From positions 20,001,046-20,065,045 of the forward strand of contig NC_044922.1 of the NCBI RefSeq assembly GCF_003576645.1: a stretch of DNA of 64,000 bases, read 5' to 3'. Below, piece by piece: positions 31,526-43,490 of this stretch. Under the pieces are notes generated by a model. The model was not told where the DNA came from, searched no databases, and saw only the letters and a list, made by a program, of their open reading frames with translations. The first letter of the stretch is position 1. Each line of letters starts with the position of its first letter. Source of the stretch: Ipomoea triloba (taxonomy: Eukaryota > Streptophyta > Magnoliopsida > Solanales > Convolvulaceae). A program made the position numbers and the translations under genes.

Positions 31526-33576
31526 TTAGGATATGAAATCATTGTTGTGGGCAGTAGAGCTTGATACGCTCTGTTACTAAGTGAAAGTCGAGAGCCTAAG
31601 GTTATAAGATCTTGGAGATAGATCAGAACTTTAGGTTGTGAGATCTTTAGATCTTGGAGATAGATCAGAACTTTAGGTTGTGAGATCTTTGCATCTTGGA
31701 GATAGATCAGAACTTTAGGTTGTGAGATCTTTGCCATAGGCAATAGAGTTTGGTAAGTAGGTTGTGAGATCTTTGCCATAGGCAATAGAGTTTGGTAAGG
31801 TATGTTACATAGTAGAGATCAGAGCTTAGGATTTGAGATCCTTGTTATAGATAATAGAATTGGTGAAGCTCTGTTTGAGATCCTTGTTATAGATAATAGA
31901 ATTGGTGAAGCTCTGTTACAAAGTGGAATCTATCATAGCTTAAGGTTATAAGTTCTTGGAAATAGAGTTTGGTACGCTCTGTCATAAGTTGGTATTAAGG
32001 CGGTTCAAATCTTTGGAGGTTAGATTGGAGCCTAGGCTGTGAGACCTTTGTAAGATGTGACATCTTTGTGATAAGCTTAGGATTTGAGATCATTGTTATC
32101 GATGATAGAGTTTGGACGCTATGTTACGAGTAGGATTTCATGTTCACTAAAATTATTATTTACCCCATATATATGTATATTGATTATGATATGATATGAT
32201 ATGATGTCAAAATTATGTATTTTGCAAAATTATGCGCATTAAGAATGTTGAGTAAATGCTTGGCTTGGAATTTTAGTATATGTACATTCCTATGGAGAAT
32301 GATGTATTCTTATGGAATGAATTATTGTGGAGAAAAATGTGTTTTGAAAAATTATATATTTTTGAAGAAAATATTTATCATGAGGAAATGATATATTTTG
32401 GAAATTATATGTACATATTTAGTCTTGGAGGATAAGAATACTTGCTGCCGGGGTGAGCCGGAAATCTCACAAACTTTTTTGGGAAAATGATATCTCCACA
32501 TATATTTTTGGGAAAATATTTTATGAAGATTATGAGGCAAATGATATATATATCTATACGATTTTGGAAAGAATATGATTGTTGGAAACCATAAAACCCA
32601 AGCCCATATTTTACGGGGTGAAATGGAATTTACTTAGCTTATGCTAATTTTGGGATATACACCCCTTTGTCTTTATGTTTAAATGATTTTGTGGAAATGT
32701 GAGTACACGTCTTATGAAATTATTTGATGAGGATATATATTGTTTATCTTGTGATTGTTAGTGAAATTATTAGATTTATAGAGATTATGGTGAGTAATGG
32801 AATTATGATGTTGAAGAGATTTGGTGATGAAATTATTGGTATGTGGGTTATGAAAAGGAAAATATTGGTATGTGAATATTATGATTATGAAGGTTATAGA
32901 CATCAGATGTGACTTTGAATAAGTAATTTTGGGTCATAGATGTAAGATATGAGGTTGTGAAGGAAATGGTTATTTATATATTTTTCCCGAAGAGTGGTAA
33001 TATTTGGAGGTTTCGAACTATCCTTTATGACTATTATTATTATGATTATGGTGATGATGATGAGAGTTGAGATCTCTCTATTTGGTTTTGGGCCATTGGT
33101 TCGTGGATTCGTCCAGTTGGTTCGGTATTGGTTTGGAAGTTGAAACTTTCCATTTGGATCCTTGATATTTTATATAATACCTATTTATTTTTGGGTATAT
33201 GAAAAGTTTAATCAAATATTTGAAGAATTATCTTTGGTGGTTATTGTGAGAGTTTGGGTACTCTCTATTTGGTGGTTATTTTGAAAGATTGGGATTATCT
33301 CTTTGGTAGTTAATTTCAGATAATGGAATTATCTTTTGGATATTTATTTTGAGTTAATGGGACAATCCTTTGGATGTTTTGAGATTTTGGAATTATCTAT
33401 TGCATAACAATTTTGAGATATTGGAGTTATTCCTTTGGTATTTATTTTGAGAGTTGGAAATCTCTCTATTGGTGAATGAGTTTTGGTTTAAAGGAATTTT
33501 GAGCAGTGATGATATTATGATAAATATTGAGGGAATTGTTATATGGAAATATTGATATATAAAGATTGTATATGGT
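31526..33576 (+). other. Internal region of the gypsy-type element, non-coding
   Basis: About 2 kb with only short chance frames. It contains tandem repeats of TAGATCAGAACTTTAGGTTG (31600-31800) and of TTGTTATAGATAATAGAATT (31840-31920), then degenerate repeats of about 50 bases built on TTTTGAGA-x-x-x-TGGAATTATC (33230-33480). It resembles the non-coding interior of large non-autonomous retroelements. Confidence 0.7.
31600..31930. repeat. Tandem repeats of 35-50 bp in the element interior
   Basis: Successive units of GATCTTGGAGATAGATCAGA plus ACTTTAGGTTGTGAGATCTT (three), then CTTTGCCATAGGCAATAGAG (two), then GAGATCCTTGTTATAGATAA (two). Confidence 0.9.
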
Positions 33577-34900
33577 CGGGTGATGTGCGAGAGCTAACTG
33601 TCGGGTGTCCTAACAGTTGTGGGGCGTTGTGTACCCACGGGTGAATTAATGGCTGTGTTATGTGCCGAAATTACTGATGTAATGTGAAATTTGCTTGTTG
33701 TTAGACTGCTTGCAGGCAAGAACAAAATCACACCAAGATCACCTATCTCTCTCTCTCATTTTCGGATTTTACACTTAGAGAAAGAAGAAGAGAAATAATT
33801 TTAGTCTTCCATTGTGATCAAGGAGCACCAAAATATTTTTCTTACTCAAGGGTTAAGTGTAAGTAAGATCCTAGACTTTGTTAGATTTATTCATCTCTAG
33901 AACTTAAGTGTCAATGTTTAGTGCATGAAAATATTGTTGTTATGGTGATGTTTTTAGGGGCTTTGGATTCGAGGGAAGATCTAACACTTCTACGGTTCTA
34001 GAAATCTTCTATTGAGGTAAGGAATCCCTTAAGTTGGCCCAATCACTTGAAGGTAGACAATTGCTAGGAAATTACATGATTAGGAATTTTTACATGAAAA
34101 TTATGTGCTATGTTATAGATCTAAAAGTTGGCTCAAATTCTCTACCTTGATTTTTAGTAAATTTACTAGGCATGTCCATAGCTAATTTATGCATGTATAT
34201 GTTGTATTTATGCACATATAGGCTTATACTTGTGAAAATAGTGAAAAGAAATAAGGATAGTCTCTGGCAGTAACTTCCGAGATTTACTGGGAAAAATCGG
34301 TAAGGTATTTTGATCCCATTTTTTTTAGACATGTAGTTCTATAAGTGTAGAACCCGCATATAAAATTTCATAATGATCGGAGTAGTATAAGTATGGTTTT
34401 CGAATTTTTTTCCAAAACTGGTCCAGAGAGAAAAACTCTGGACAGCACACTGCCAAGGGCAAAAATGTAATTTTCTGTGTTTATTCGTGGATCAAAATGA
34501 CCAAAACTTTTTATGGACATCAAGTACTATAAGTTGGGGTTCTACCATAAAACTTTCAAGTGAAAAAAAATTCGGGAACTATTTTTACCGGCTCAATCTT
34601 TCGGATTGCGCCAAGCTGAAATTTTCTAAAAAAGGATGGTTAGAAACAATTTTGACAAATATTATTTTTGTGCATTATATTAACGTGGAAAATAATTATG
34701 TTTTGAACATTATTGTGACTCCTGTACTTGAATTTCTGTGATGTGACTAACACTAACCTAAGTATGTGGGTTGGGGAAATATACTTGAATAAGTATATTG
34801 GTTATGGAGTCATGTGGTAATAATTAATGAAGGTGAGGGAGTCTGTACGATTAATCGGTACTGCAGAGAGAAGTCTATTCGCTGAGTGTTGGGTGAATTA

Positions 34901-35900
34901 AACGTGGATGTGTTGTGTACCCCACGTGTGACTTAAGCGTGGATGTGTTGTGTACCCCACGTGTGAATTAAACGTGGATGTGTTGTGTACCCCANNNNNN
35001 NNNNNNNNNNNNNNNNNNNNNNNNNNNNNNNNNNNNNNNNNNNNNNNNNNNNNNNNNNNNNNNNNNNNNNNNNNNNNNNNNNNNNNNNNNNNNNNNNNNN
35101 NNNNNNNNNNNNNNNNNNNNNNNNNNNNNNNNNNNNNNNNNNNNNNNNNNNNNNNNNNNNNNNNNNNNNNNNNNNNNNNNNNNNNNNNNNNNNNNNNNNN
35201 NNNNNNNNNNNNNNNNNNNNNNNNNNNNNNNNNNNNNNNNNNNNNNNNNNNNNNNNNNNNNNNNNNNNNNNNNNNNNNNNNNNNNNNNNNNNNNNNNNNN
35301 NNNNNNNNNNNNNNNNNNNNNNNNNNNNNNNNNNNNNNNNNNNNNNNNNNNNNNNNNNNNNNNNNNNNNNNNNNNNNNNNNNNNNNNNNNNNNNNNNNNN
35401 NNNNNNNNNNNNNNNNNNNNNNNNNNNNNNNNNNNNNNNNNNNNNNNNNNNNNNNNNNNNNNNNNNNNNNNNNNNNNNNNNNNNNNNNNNNNNNNNNNNN
35501 NNNNNNNNNNNNNNNNNNNNNNNNNNNNNNNNNNNNNNNNNNNNNNNNNNNNNNNNNNNNNNNNNNNNNNNNNNNNNNNNNNNNNNNNNNNNNNNNNNNN
35601 NNNNNNNNNNNNNNNNNNNNNNNNNNNNNNNNNNNNNNNNNNNNNNNNNNNNNNNNNNNNNNNNNNNNNNNNNNNNNNNNNNNNNNNNNNNNNNNNNNNN
35701 NNNNNNNNNNNNNNNNNNNNNNGTGGATGTGTTGTGTACCCCACGTGTGACTTAAGCGTGGATGTGTTGTGTACCCCACGTGTGAATTAAACGTGGATGT
35801 GTTGTGTACCCCATGTGTGAATTAAAAAGTGGATGTGTTGTGTACCCCACTTGTGAATTAAAGGTGGATGTGTTGTGTACCCCACCTGTGAATTAATGGC
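34901..35900. repeat. 35-bp minisatellite GTGGATGTGTTGTGTACCCC, containing a 728-base gap
   Basis: Units of GTGGATGTGTTGTGTACCCC plus ACGTGTGAATTAAAC occur on both sides of Ns at 34995-35722. The array length is therefore unknown. The 5' LTR has only two to three units at the same place (30846-30940). Confidence 0.9.
34995..35722. other. Assembly gap (Ns)
   Basis: 728 Ns inside the LTR minisatellite. Apparent open frames crossing it have no meaning. Confidence 0.99.
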
Positions 35901-36493
35901 GGGAGTTGTGTACCCCACGGGTGATGTGCGAGAGCTAACTGTCGGGTGTCCTAACAGTTGTGTGGGCGTTGTGTACCCCACGGGTGAATTAATGGCTGTG
36001 TTATGTGCCGAAATTACTGATGTAATGTGAAATTTGCTTGTTGTTAGACTGCTTGCAGGTAGACTGCGATTACTGGGTAACGTTTACCTTACCTTATTGT
36101 ATTACTAATTGTGGTTTCGAAAACCTTTGTTTATTTTCAAGTGATCATGGATATCCTTACTTAGCCGTCGCGCTAACTACACTTCGTTGTGTCTTTATTA
36201 GATGCAGTCTAGCGTGGGCCCCTATGGCCGATGAGCTCTGAATAGGATGGGAGTCGAGGTTGAAGATTACTCTATCCTAGAATAGACACTCTGGAAGGAT
36301 TATTTCCATATGTACATATCTGGATATTGATATGGTTATTTGAGGTTGTAAGTTTAGCCTTAGCGTTTAGGTATAGGAAAGATACCTAAGCGTGGCGGTA
36401 ACACCCAGTTTTCTGCTAGTTAGACGCTTCCGCAATGTATTATATTTTAAGGATTTTGTAATAAATCCAAGATGTGAAAATTGGGGTGTTACA

Positions 36494-36600
36494 GTCTGCT
36501 TTCAAATTGAAAATCGTCCGCCCTGCACTCACCTCCCGAGTATATGTTTCAACAGGAATCACACAAGGGTAGATTAGAAACCTTGGTAAAATGCCCGCCC
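36494..36600 (+). pseudogene. Sequence resuming after the gypsy insertion (polymerase fragment, 3' part, uncertain)
   Basis: After removing the element and one GTCTG, the sequence before 29099 runs into CTTTCAAATTGAAAATCG at 36499. A frame across the join would read EKGLYILNWESAFKLKIV, one base out of register with the polymerase frame upstream. I cannot confirm that it belongs to the polymerase. Confidence 0.3.
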
Positions 36601-37540
36601 ATTACCCAGTCAATTCTATTCCCCATATATATTTGAAATATTATTTATTTATTTGACATCAATGAAAAGTTAAAGGGAAATATCCAAACCCATGTCTTAG
36701 CACATATTTATTAGCTTAATTGTTGTTGCATTAAAAAAAAGTCAAAAGAGTCCACAAAAAACTTCAATTAAGCAAATAGGTTGTGGATTCCTCCTCTAAT
36801 AAGCTTGTTAAACTATAAAGGAGACACTAATAATACATTATAATCTTTTTTCTTTTGTTTTTTTTTGTTTTTTGAAAAGAAATATCTTGCATGTTAATCA
36901 TTAGACGCATGAGTTCTCTAATAAGCTTGTTAAACTATAAAGGAGACACTAACAATACATTATAATCTTTTTTCTTTTTTTGTCTATATTTAGTTTTTTT
37001 TAATGAAATTATGATTTTATTCATATTCCTTATGAAACTAATTTTATTCATTATTAAAAAGGGTTTTTAAAAGTAAAAAAAATTAATAATTGAGCACATA
37101 GATAAAATCAAAATTTCTATTTTTAATATTTAATTTAAAAATAAAACAAACCGTTTTCAAAAAAAAAATAAAACAAACCATTCTATTAGCAAAAAAAATC
37201 AGATAATAATGTGTTGGCATTCCTTTAAAAGAAAAATAATAACTCATAGAATGGGAATAAACCCCTACCTTACAAAATACATGAAAAAAAAAGTCAAATC
37301 ATGATGTACTTTTGAACTTTTAGACGACATCTCTTTTAAATTTAAATTTGCATAAAAAATCTTAAATTGATTTTGTATTAGTTAATTTTGTATATGCTTT
37401 GAATTTTATTAAGCATTTTTGGTAGAAAATTTATTGTTTGATATAAAATAATTAAATCATTAATTGTATTAAAATTTCTAAATTTAGCGCATTAAAATGT
37501 AACTAGAGTAATAAAGTGATAAAAAGATATCACATATATG
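36601..37540. repeat. AT-rich non-coding repeats, including an inverted copy
   Basis: Two copies of AATAAGCTTGTTAAACTATA followed by AAGGAGACACTAA (about 36796-36860 and 36914-36980). Then 36985-37200 is the reverse complement of the TATAAAATCATAATTTCATT segment seen at 3500-3600, followed by unit A sequence from 37280. No gene seen. Confidence 0.65.
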
Positions 37541-37665
37541 GTGGTTGAGTTTTTCAAAATGTAGCAATGTGTGAAAGACAGAATGACACTCTACTAGCGC
37601 TAATTCCCAAAGTAAAGAAACCGGAAAGGCCGGGTGAACCAACTTTGCCCAATTAGTCTTTGTAA
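37541..37665 (+). pseudogene. LINE reverse transcriptase fragment
   Basis: Diverged copy of the 552-685 fragment with GTGGTTGAGTTTTTCAAA and AAAGTAAAGAAACCGGAAAG (VKKPER). A base change gives LIPKVKKPERPG again, with a frameshift in the early part. Only the N-terminal RT motifs remain. Confidence 0.75.
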
Positions 37666-38547
37666 TTTAAATTATAAAATCATTACAAAAATCTAAATAT
37701 AGCTTACGAATATAATAAATTAACAAAATATATTTGTAAATAAAATATTACAATTAGAATAAAAAAGATTCTAATGTATTACTAGTATTTCCTTTATAGG
37801 TTAATTTGGGATACCATTAGAGTATTTCTTTACTCAGATTTAAATAATCATTGCTATCAATAACTATGAAAATTCAAAAACATAAACTTTATCATATTTT
37901 ATGAAGTTAATGATTTAACTTTTTAACTTTTTATTACAAATTTAATGATAAAGTTTTAAACTTTTTAACTTTTTATTACGAAGTTAATGATAAAGTGTTT
38001 AACTTTTTAACTTTTTATTACGAAGTTAATGAATTGTTTTATTACTTTGTATAATTGTTGTATAATTCTTTTTTATATAATTTCAGTCAGAAAAAATGAT
38101 TATGTTAACATGAAGCACGTAATTATGTATTCTTAAGTTGAGTAATTGTCCCTTTGTTCATACATGTAAGTAGCATACAATGAAGAGATGAACTTAACAA
38201 AGAGAGGATTCTTTTTAATTCATGAGCTTTTGATCTATTTGGTTCTTTGTTGACTAATATATTAGAACTTACATATAAAATATTGCATTGTTTATTGATT
38301 TGCTTACAAATTATGAGTTATACAAGTACTAATTTATAACATATGTTAACATTATGCCTTCATCAAATGTGTATTTAGATATATTCTTTGTACAAACTCT
38401 ATTCCTGAAGATTTAAATTCAATACTTTTTATGAATATACGCATACTACCTGTTTTAGTAATGACTTTCTCACTCCATATTTAAATATCCTAAATTTAGA
38501 AATTTTGATACAATTTATAATTTTAATTATGGTACTTAAAACATTAA
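37666..38547. repeat. AT-rich non-coding sequence
   Basis: Contains a short repeated segment TTTTTAACTTTTTATTACGA (about 37918-38035, three passes) and then a unit Y piece (38400-38540). Partly matches 47400-47670. No gene seen. Confidence 0.65.
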
Positions 38548-39045
38548 TAGTGCGTTTAGTTGGAGCGAATTTGAATTCCATTTTCACTTAATTCTCACAT
38601 AATTCCAAAAGCAACTAAATTTCTTAGTTCGGTTGGAGGGAATTGCAATTACACGGAATTGTAATTCCCTCATTTTCATGCAATTAGAATCCCATGGCCC
38701 CCTTGGGATTTTAATTCCATGGATTTTAGAAAGAAAAAAAGAGAGTCCTAAGACAAAATTACTCCTCAATTTTTCGACCTAAAATTAATGCCTAACCTTC
38801 CTTTCTAGATGATAACGTGTATTATTCTTCGATTACTATCAACAGAGAACGTCGTTCCTGAGCAATAATCATTCCAGATCAACCTTAATCAAGTATGTTT
38901 TTTCAAAACTCTCAAGTATTTAAATTTGATGTGTATATACCGTATTTGCCTACATTTTGAATAACAAAATTTTGAATTTAATATGTTATATTTTTTAGGT
39001 GTTTGAATATGCAAATGGTCCAATAGATACTTGTCATATAAGATG

Positions 39046-39083
<38 letters not shown>

Positions 39084-39299
39084 CAACAACAACAACAACA
39101 ACAATGAGCATTTTGGACTTTATACTACTTATTATCTTTCAATTTCCATGTATACCAAACGTTAATTGGAATTGAAATTTTAAGTAATTTTATTCCTGCA
39201 AACCAAACACTGAAATATAAACTCCCACTTTATTTCCAATTTCCCAAATTATTCTTTTCCCATGAATTTACAATTCCTTTCCTCCAACCAAACGCCCCG
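38548..39299. mobile_element. PIF/Harbinger-like MITE (752 bp)
   Basis: Flanked by TAA (38545-38547 and 39300-39302). The termini TAGTGCGTTTAGTTGGAG and CTCCAACCAAACGCCCCG are imperfect inverted repeats. A 3-bp TAA target and GTTTGGTT-type ends fit Tourist/Harbinger-like MITEs. The interior has AATTCC-rich inverted segments and an AAT/AAC microsatellite, with no transposase. The empty site is seen in the related unit Y near 26703. Confidence 0.75.
39044..39104. repeat. (AAT)n(AAC)n microsatellite
   Basis: About ten AAT units followed by about eight AAC units. On the minus strand this gives a meaningless poly-leucine frame. Confidence 0.95.
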
Positions 39300-39383
39300 T
39301 AAGTTTTCTACCATAAAAATGAAATAAGATTTAATATGAATTGAAGTTTAAAAACATAAAACAAAATTTAAAATTAGAATATT

Positions 39384-40590
39384 TGATAAGCACCAAAGAT
39401 AACTAGATTAAGGGTTTAAGTTGGGGTAATTTAGGATTAGTTTTGCATCCTTTTATGAACTATTTAAGACATTTCTAAGCTCTTATGTGTAAATCTAGTT
39501 CAAATGTTATTATTGTCACACTTTGAATGTTTTTATAGGTTTCAGAGATGAACACACAAAGCATGTGAACTTGGCAAACAAAACAAAGCAATTTTGGGGA
39601 AGCTAAGTCCTAGCTTAGGAAATTTTAGGGAGACTTTTGAAAGTTCAGACTTTTTACATTTTACCAACTAGACATCGTAGAGAGAGAGAGAAAAAAAAAC
39701 CTAGCTAGTAGCATTTCAATCTTTGATTTCAATTGAAGAAGACAATCTACTTTGAAGTTTGCTTTTGGATTCTACATTTGATTTCAATTAGGTAATATAC
39801 ATTTCTATCTTTGATTCTATTGCAATTTAGATTTGTATTTCAATTCATTGTATGATTTTTAGATCTTGTGATTTCAATTTCTAGATATGAGTAGGTAGAT
39901 CTCAAATAAGGATTGAATTGTGCAAGATCGTGATGATAAGTGTAGATCTATAGTTTCTTATTGAGGAGATTGGATTGCTTGAGTTGGATTGATTATTCTT
40001 GTTCATGATTGTTGATTTGTTTGTATTCTATGAGTTTTGGCAAATCTCTTGAATGATCTAAGGCAATGAACTAGGCAAGATATTGCTAGATTTGTTGATT
40101 AGCTCCACTCAATCATGATTTCCTATGTAGATCTTGATTAGGATTAGTAGGGAGGTGATGAAGACAATGTGTTTGTGAAAATGCCGCTAGGCCTCTTGGT
40201 TGCTTGAAGGCATTCCAATGCTAGAGAGTCTTACTAGACCAAATGGGGAAAAGTACTAAGCTAATCACCCTAGAATAACCAACTTAGCAAGCCAATCCTC
40301 CTTTGCCAATGACATACGAGAAAGCATCATGATCAAATACAATTCATTCCCTAGTTCTTTTACTTGATTTGATTCATTTAATTGTTTACATTTGTTTACT
40401 TGAACTTTATAACGATTTGATTTCTATGTGTGAGAGTGATTTACCACATCGATAAGCACAATGCATTCTCTTGAATAAAAGCTAAATCAATACCTCCGCT
40501 TTGCTTCCGTGAGAGACGATACAACCCGGGGTAACCCCATCACACAAACTTTTGATAGTCCGTTCGCATCAGGCAAACGCAATTAAATCA
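39384..40590 (+). mobile_element. Solo LTR of a second gypsy-type family (1207 bp)
   Basis: Begins TGATAAGCACCAAAG and ends AATTAAATCA, flanked by ATATT (39379-39383 and 40591-40595). The empty site lies in unit Y near 26780. The 3' part (CCTCCGCTTTGCTTCCGTGA, then CAACCCGGGGTAACCCC) resembles the end of Athila/Tat-type LTRs, in which a Pro/Gly-rich-looking GC stretch precedes the terminus. The family assignment is tentative; the solo-LTR structure is clear. No coding sequence inside. Confidence 0.8.
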
Positions 40591-41189
40591 ATATTACGTT
40601 CAAGAATTATTATAAAACTTTAAAACTTTAAACCCCAGGAGGGGCATATGTTGCCAACTGTTATATTGTGGACGAGGGTCCACCGTACAAGGTTAGTGGA
40701 CAATTGTTCAAAATGACGTCTCTTAGTTTATTTACACACACTTCACATATTATAAACTTAAAAAATATTAGAATTATTTCACATGATATATTTATAGTTA
40801 ACTAATTATAAATTTACTGCAAAGGTTAATATTGGTCAAAAGAAAAAAGAAAAAAAAATGACCCTAATTTAAACAGAATAACATTATTTTGGAACCTAGT
40901 TCACGATATAATTTGATATTTATTGCCTTACATTTAATAAAAATTCTCTTAGTGTATACCATTAAATAAAAAGAAATTAGGGCCCCCTAAATTTATTAAT
41001 GTATAGGAAGAAAATTTAATTTGTTGTCTGTAATTAAATTTCTGTAACAAGAATACTCTAATGTGTCATCAATTGAAAATAATCCCATTTGGAAATTAAA
41101 ATAGCTATTTTATATTACCATAATAGTTTGGAACATCATTTGAATGTAAATTCATATCACTTTCACATGTCTCTTTATCTATATATATC
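40591..41189. repeat. Unit Y continuation after the solo LTR
   Basis: Resumes with ACGTTCAAGAATTATTATAA and follows unit Y order through GGCATATGTTGCCAACTG and TTAGGGCCCCC to the LINE RNase H remnant. No gene seen. Confidence 0.8.
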
Positions 41190-41640
41190 TAACTCTTCTT
41201 GTTGCAACACCTGCCGAGTCTCTTGCTAGAAGCTATATTTCTCAATTCGTTTCCCTGTTTCTCCAAAATTGCGGCACCCCAATCTTTAGTTTGGTCCAAG
41301 TTAGCAAGGTAATCAAAATACTGGTTCCCTTCTCTCAACGTATGTCAGATGTTCTTGTATGTGGAAGACCCAATCTTTATCGTAAACCCACAAATTCATC
41401 GCCCCAGCCCTTCCACCAATTAACCCCAAGCTCATGTTTCTAGCCCCATTCGTGTTAAGCTTCATGCTGCTGTACCATTCCCATTCCGTGTAAACAGCCT
41501 GAGTTCTGCCTTAGCTGCCTCACCCATTGTTTTCTATCTATTCCAGGAACCGCGTATGGCCATCCGCTCTCAACTCTCTTGGCTTTAGCTCCAGCCGACC
41601 GTCCATAGTTTAAAAGTCGCACAATTTTGGATTCACACAG
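41190..41640 (-). pseudogene. LINE RNase H fragment
   Basis: Aligns over its length with 48042-48540 and with 27339-27775. The minus strand keeps the REGNQYFDYL-type C-terminal signature (about 41310-41340) in a frame interrupted by stops. The upstream linker region follows towards 41640, ending beside GGATTCACACAGGTAAAA. Confidence 0.65.
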
Positions 41641-42510
41641 GTAAAATTTTAGAATTTAAAATTTCATATGTTTAAGAGTTGATGTTTGTGTATATACACA
41701 ACCAACGTTAGAACATTTCATATGTTTTTGTTTGTGCCACAACACACAACCCACTTCAACTACAATTAGAAAATTGTTTTTGTTTAAAATTTTGATTGAT
41801 AATTTTTTATTTTTAGTTTCAAGTTAGAATGTTTAATCGTTAATTATTTTATTTTGAAAGAAAATTTGATGTTAAAATGTTATTTTAATTTTATTTACCA
41901 GTTAAAATGTTTTATTAATATTGTTTTATGATGTAAAATTTATTCATTAATTGTTATTTGTGTAAACTAATATCAAATCTGATTTCATTGTTAAGTAGGG
42001 TTATGATAGAAACATATAGATTATTCAATATAAAGTCTACTAAAGCAATTACCAACAAAAAAAAAAAAACAACAAAAAAAAAAACAAAAACAATTCAACG
42101 TAATTTGGACACAATTATCTAGAAAGGAACACAATTCAAAAAGGAAAAAAAAAATGTTAGTCTTGTAATCTTATTTTGTTATTAAATAGCTTCCGTAATC
42201 TTCACACTCAATAGTCCTTTCAAGTTTTTTTTTTAAAAAAAAAATATTTTTGTTATTAAATACTCAACACTAATAATATTATATTCTTTTTATATATTAT
42301 TTAAGTTTTTAATTCTATAATTTTTTGGATATAGGCATACAATATTTTTTATTACTATATTACTCTTCTAACATATTTTAATATGCTAACTTTAGATATT
42401 TTAATACTATTAATAATTTTCCTTATTGTATATCAAATAATAAATTTTCTACCAATTTTTTTTAATAAGATTCAAATTATACACAAAATTAACTATAAAA
42501 AAATTAGAGA
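41641..42510. repeat. Unit B/A hybrid, AT-rich
   Basis: Matches 1371-1990 and 48535-49270 with small changes and poly-A runs near 42060 and 42230. It ends before the LINE fragment, where a foldback element begins. No coding signal. Confidence 0.75.
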
Positions 42511-42985
42511 AATTGGACTTTTCATCCCTAAGTTATAGGATAATTGTAGAATTCGTCCTTAAGTTTTGGTCATAATCACTTTTCGTCCTTAAGTTATCAT
42601 TGGCATTGCACTTTTCGTCCCTGAGTTATACTAATTGCAAATTCCGTCCCTAAGTTATCATTACGTTGCACTTTTCGTCCCTAACTTAAGTATGCAAACT
42701 TCAATAAATTTTTGATTAAAAAATTTTTAACCGAAACACTTCAGTAAACTTCGTTAAAAGAATTGGAGTTGAGCCGAAAAAGTTCGATTAAAATTGTTTT
42801 TATTCAATAATTTATCAAAGTTTGCACACTTAAGTTAGGGACGAAAAGTGCAACATAATGATAACTTAGGGACGAAATTTGCAATTAGTATAACTCAGGG
42901 ACGAAAAGTGCAATGCCAATGATAACTTAGCGATGAAAAGTGAGTATGACAAAAAATTAGGGACAAATTCTACAATTACCCTATA
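42511..42985. mobile_element. Foldback (MITE-like) element built on CTTTTCGTCCCTAAGTTA
   Basis: The left half has CACTTTTCGTCC three times with TAAGTTATCATT spacers; the right half has GGGACGAAAAGTGCAA and AATGATAACTTAGGGACGAA in mirror order. The outer arms are GGATAATTGTAGAATTCGTC and GGACAAATTCTACAATTACC. About 475 bp of near-continuous inverted repeat, no coding capacity. Confidence 0.85.
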
Positions 42986-43039
42986 ATTTTCCCAAAAAAT
43001 TATTTTGAAATTTTGTATGCAAATTAAAATTTAAAAGAA

Positions 43040-43490
43040 GTCTTAAAGCAGGACAACACATTATTATCTCTTTTCTTTTTGTTAATAAAATGATTTATTT
43101 TTTAATTAAATATTAAAAAAGAAAATTTAATATTTTCTATATGCTCAATTTTTGTTTAATTTTTAAAACCCATTTCAATGCTAAAAAAAATTGTTTCAGA
43201 ACAAATATGAATAAAATCATAATTTCATTAAAAAAAATCTAAATATAGTTTATAAATATAATAAATTAAGGAATTGTATTTGTAATGAAATTGTGATTTT
43301 ATTCATATTCCTTATGAAACTAATTTTTTTAATTATTAAAATGGATTTTTAAATGTAAACAAAATTAATAATTGAGCACATATATAGATAAAATCAAATT
43401 TTCTTTTTGTAATATTTAATTTAAAAATAAAACAAACCGTTTTCAAAAAAAAAAATAAAACAAACCATTCTATTAACCAAAAAAAAAAAA
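43040..43490. repeat. Imperfect palindrome of about 450 bp
   Basis: The sequence from about 43080 to 43230 (landmarks TCTATATGCTCAATTTTTG, GAATAAAATCATAATTTCAT) recurs as reverse complement at about 43294-43490 (ATGAAATTGTGATTTTATTC in inverse order, GAGCACATATATAGATAAAA). The right arm is the segment that is also inverted at 36985-37200. Confidence 0.8.

Larger units (their letters stand above)
29100..36493 (+). mobile_element. Gypsy-type LTR element without gag-pol, 7.4 kb including a gap
   Basis: Flanked by the 5-bp duplication GTCTG (29095-29099 and 36494-36498). It begins TGTAACCCCTCGG and ends GGGGTGTTACA. The 5' LTR (29100-31510) is followed by a canonical tRNA-iMet primer site. The internal part (31526 to about 33576) has no gag, protease, RT or integrase that I can see, so the element is non-autonomous or internally deleted. 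The right end is rearranged: a piece equal to LTR bases 30935-31075 (33577-33715) is joined to LTR bases from 29657 onward (33717-36493), so the first 550 bp of the 3' LTR and the polypurine tract are missing. Confidence 0.85.
33577..36493 (+). repeat. Rearranged 3' LTR of the gypsy-type element
   Basis: 33577-33715 matches the LTR middle (30935-31075). 33717-36493 matches 29657-31510 with substitutions such as GATAATGG to GATCATGG, so it is a true second LTR copy and not simple assembly redundancy. The 35-bp minisatellite is longer here and contains the gap. Confidence 0.85.

Noticed and set aside
32712..32912. Opposed open frames of 62-63 codons
   Set aside because: Low-complexity AT-rich sequence within the non-coding interior of the gypsy-type element; no motif.
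34898..35790. Several 250-290-codon open frames on both strands
   Set aside because: They consist almost wholly of unknown residues from the 728-base gap and end in minisatellite units.
38889..39104. Poly-leucine open frame
   Set aside because: Translation of the AAT/AAC microsatellite on the minus strand.
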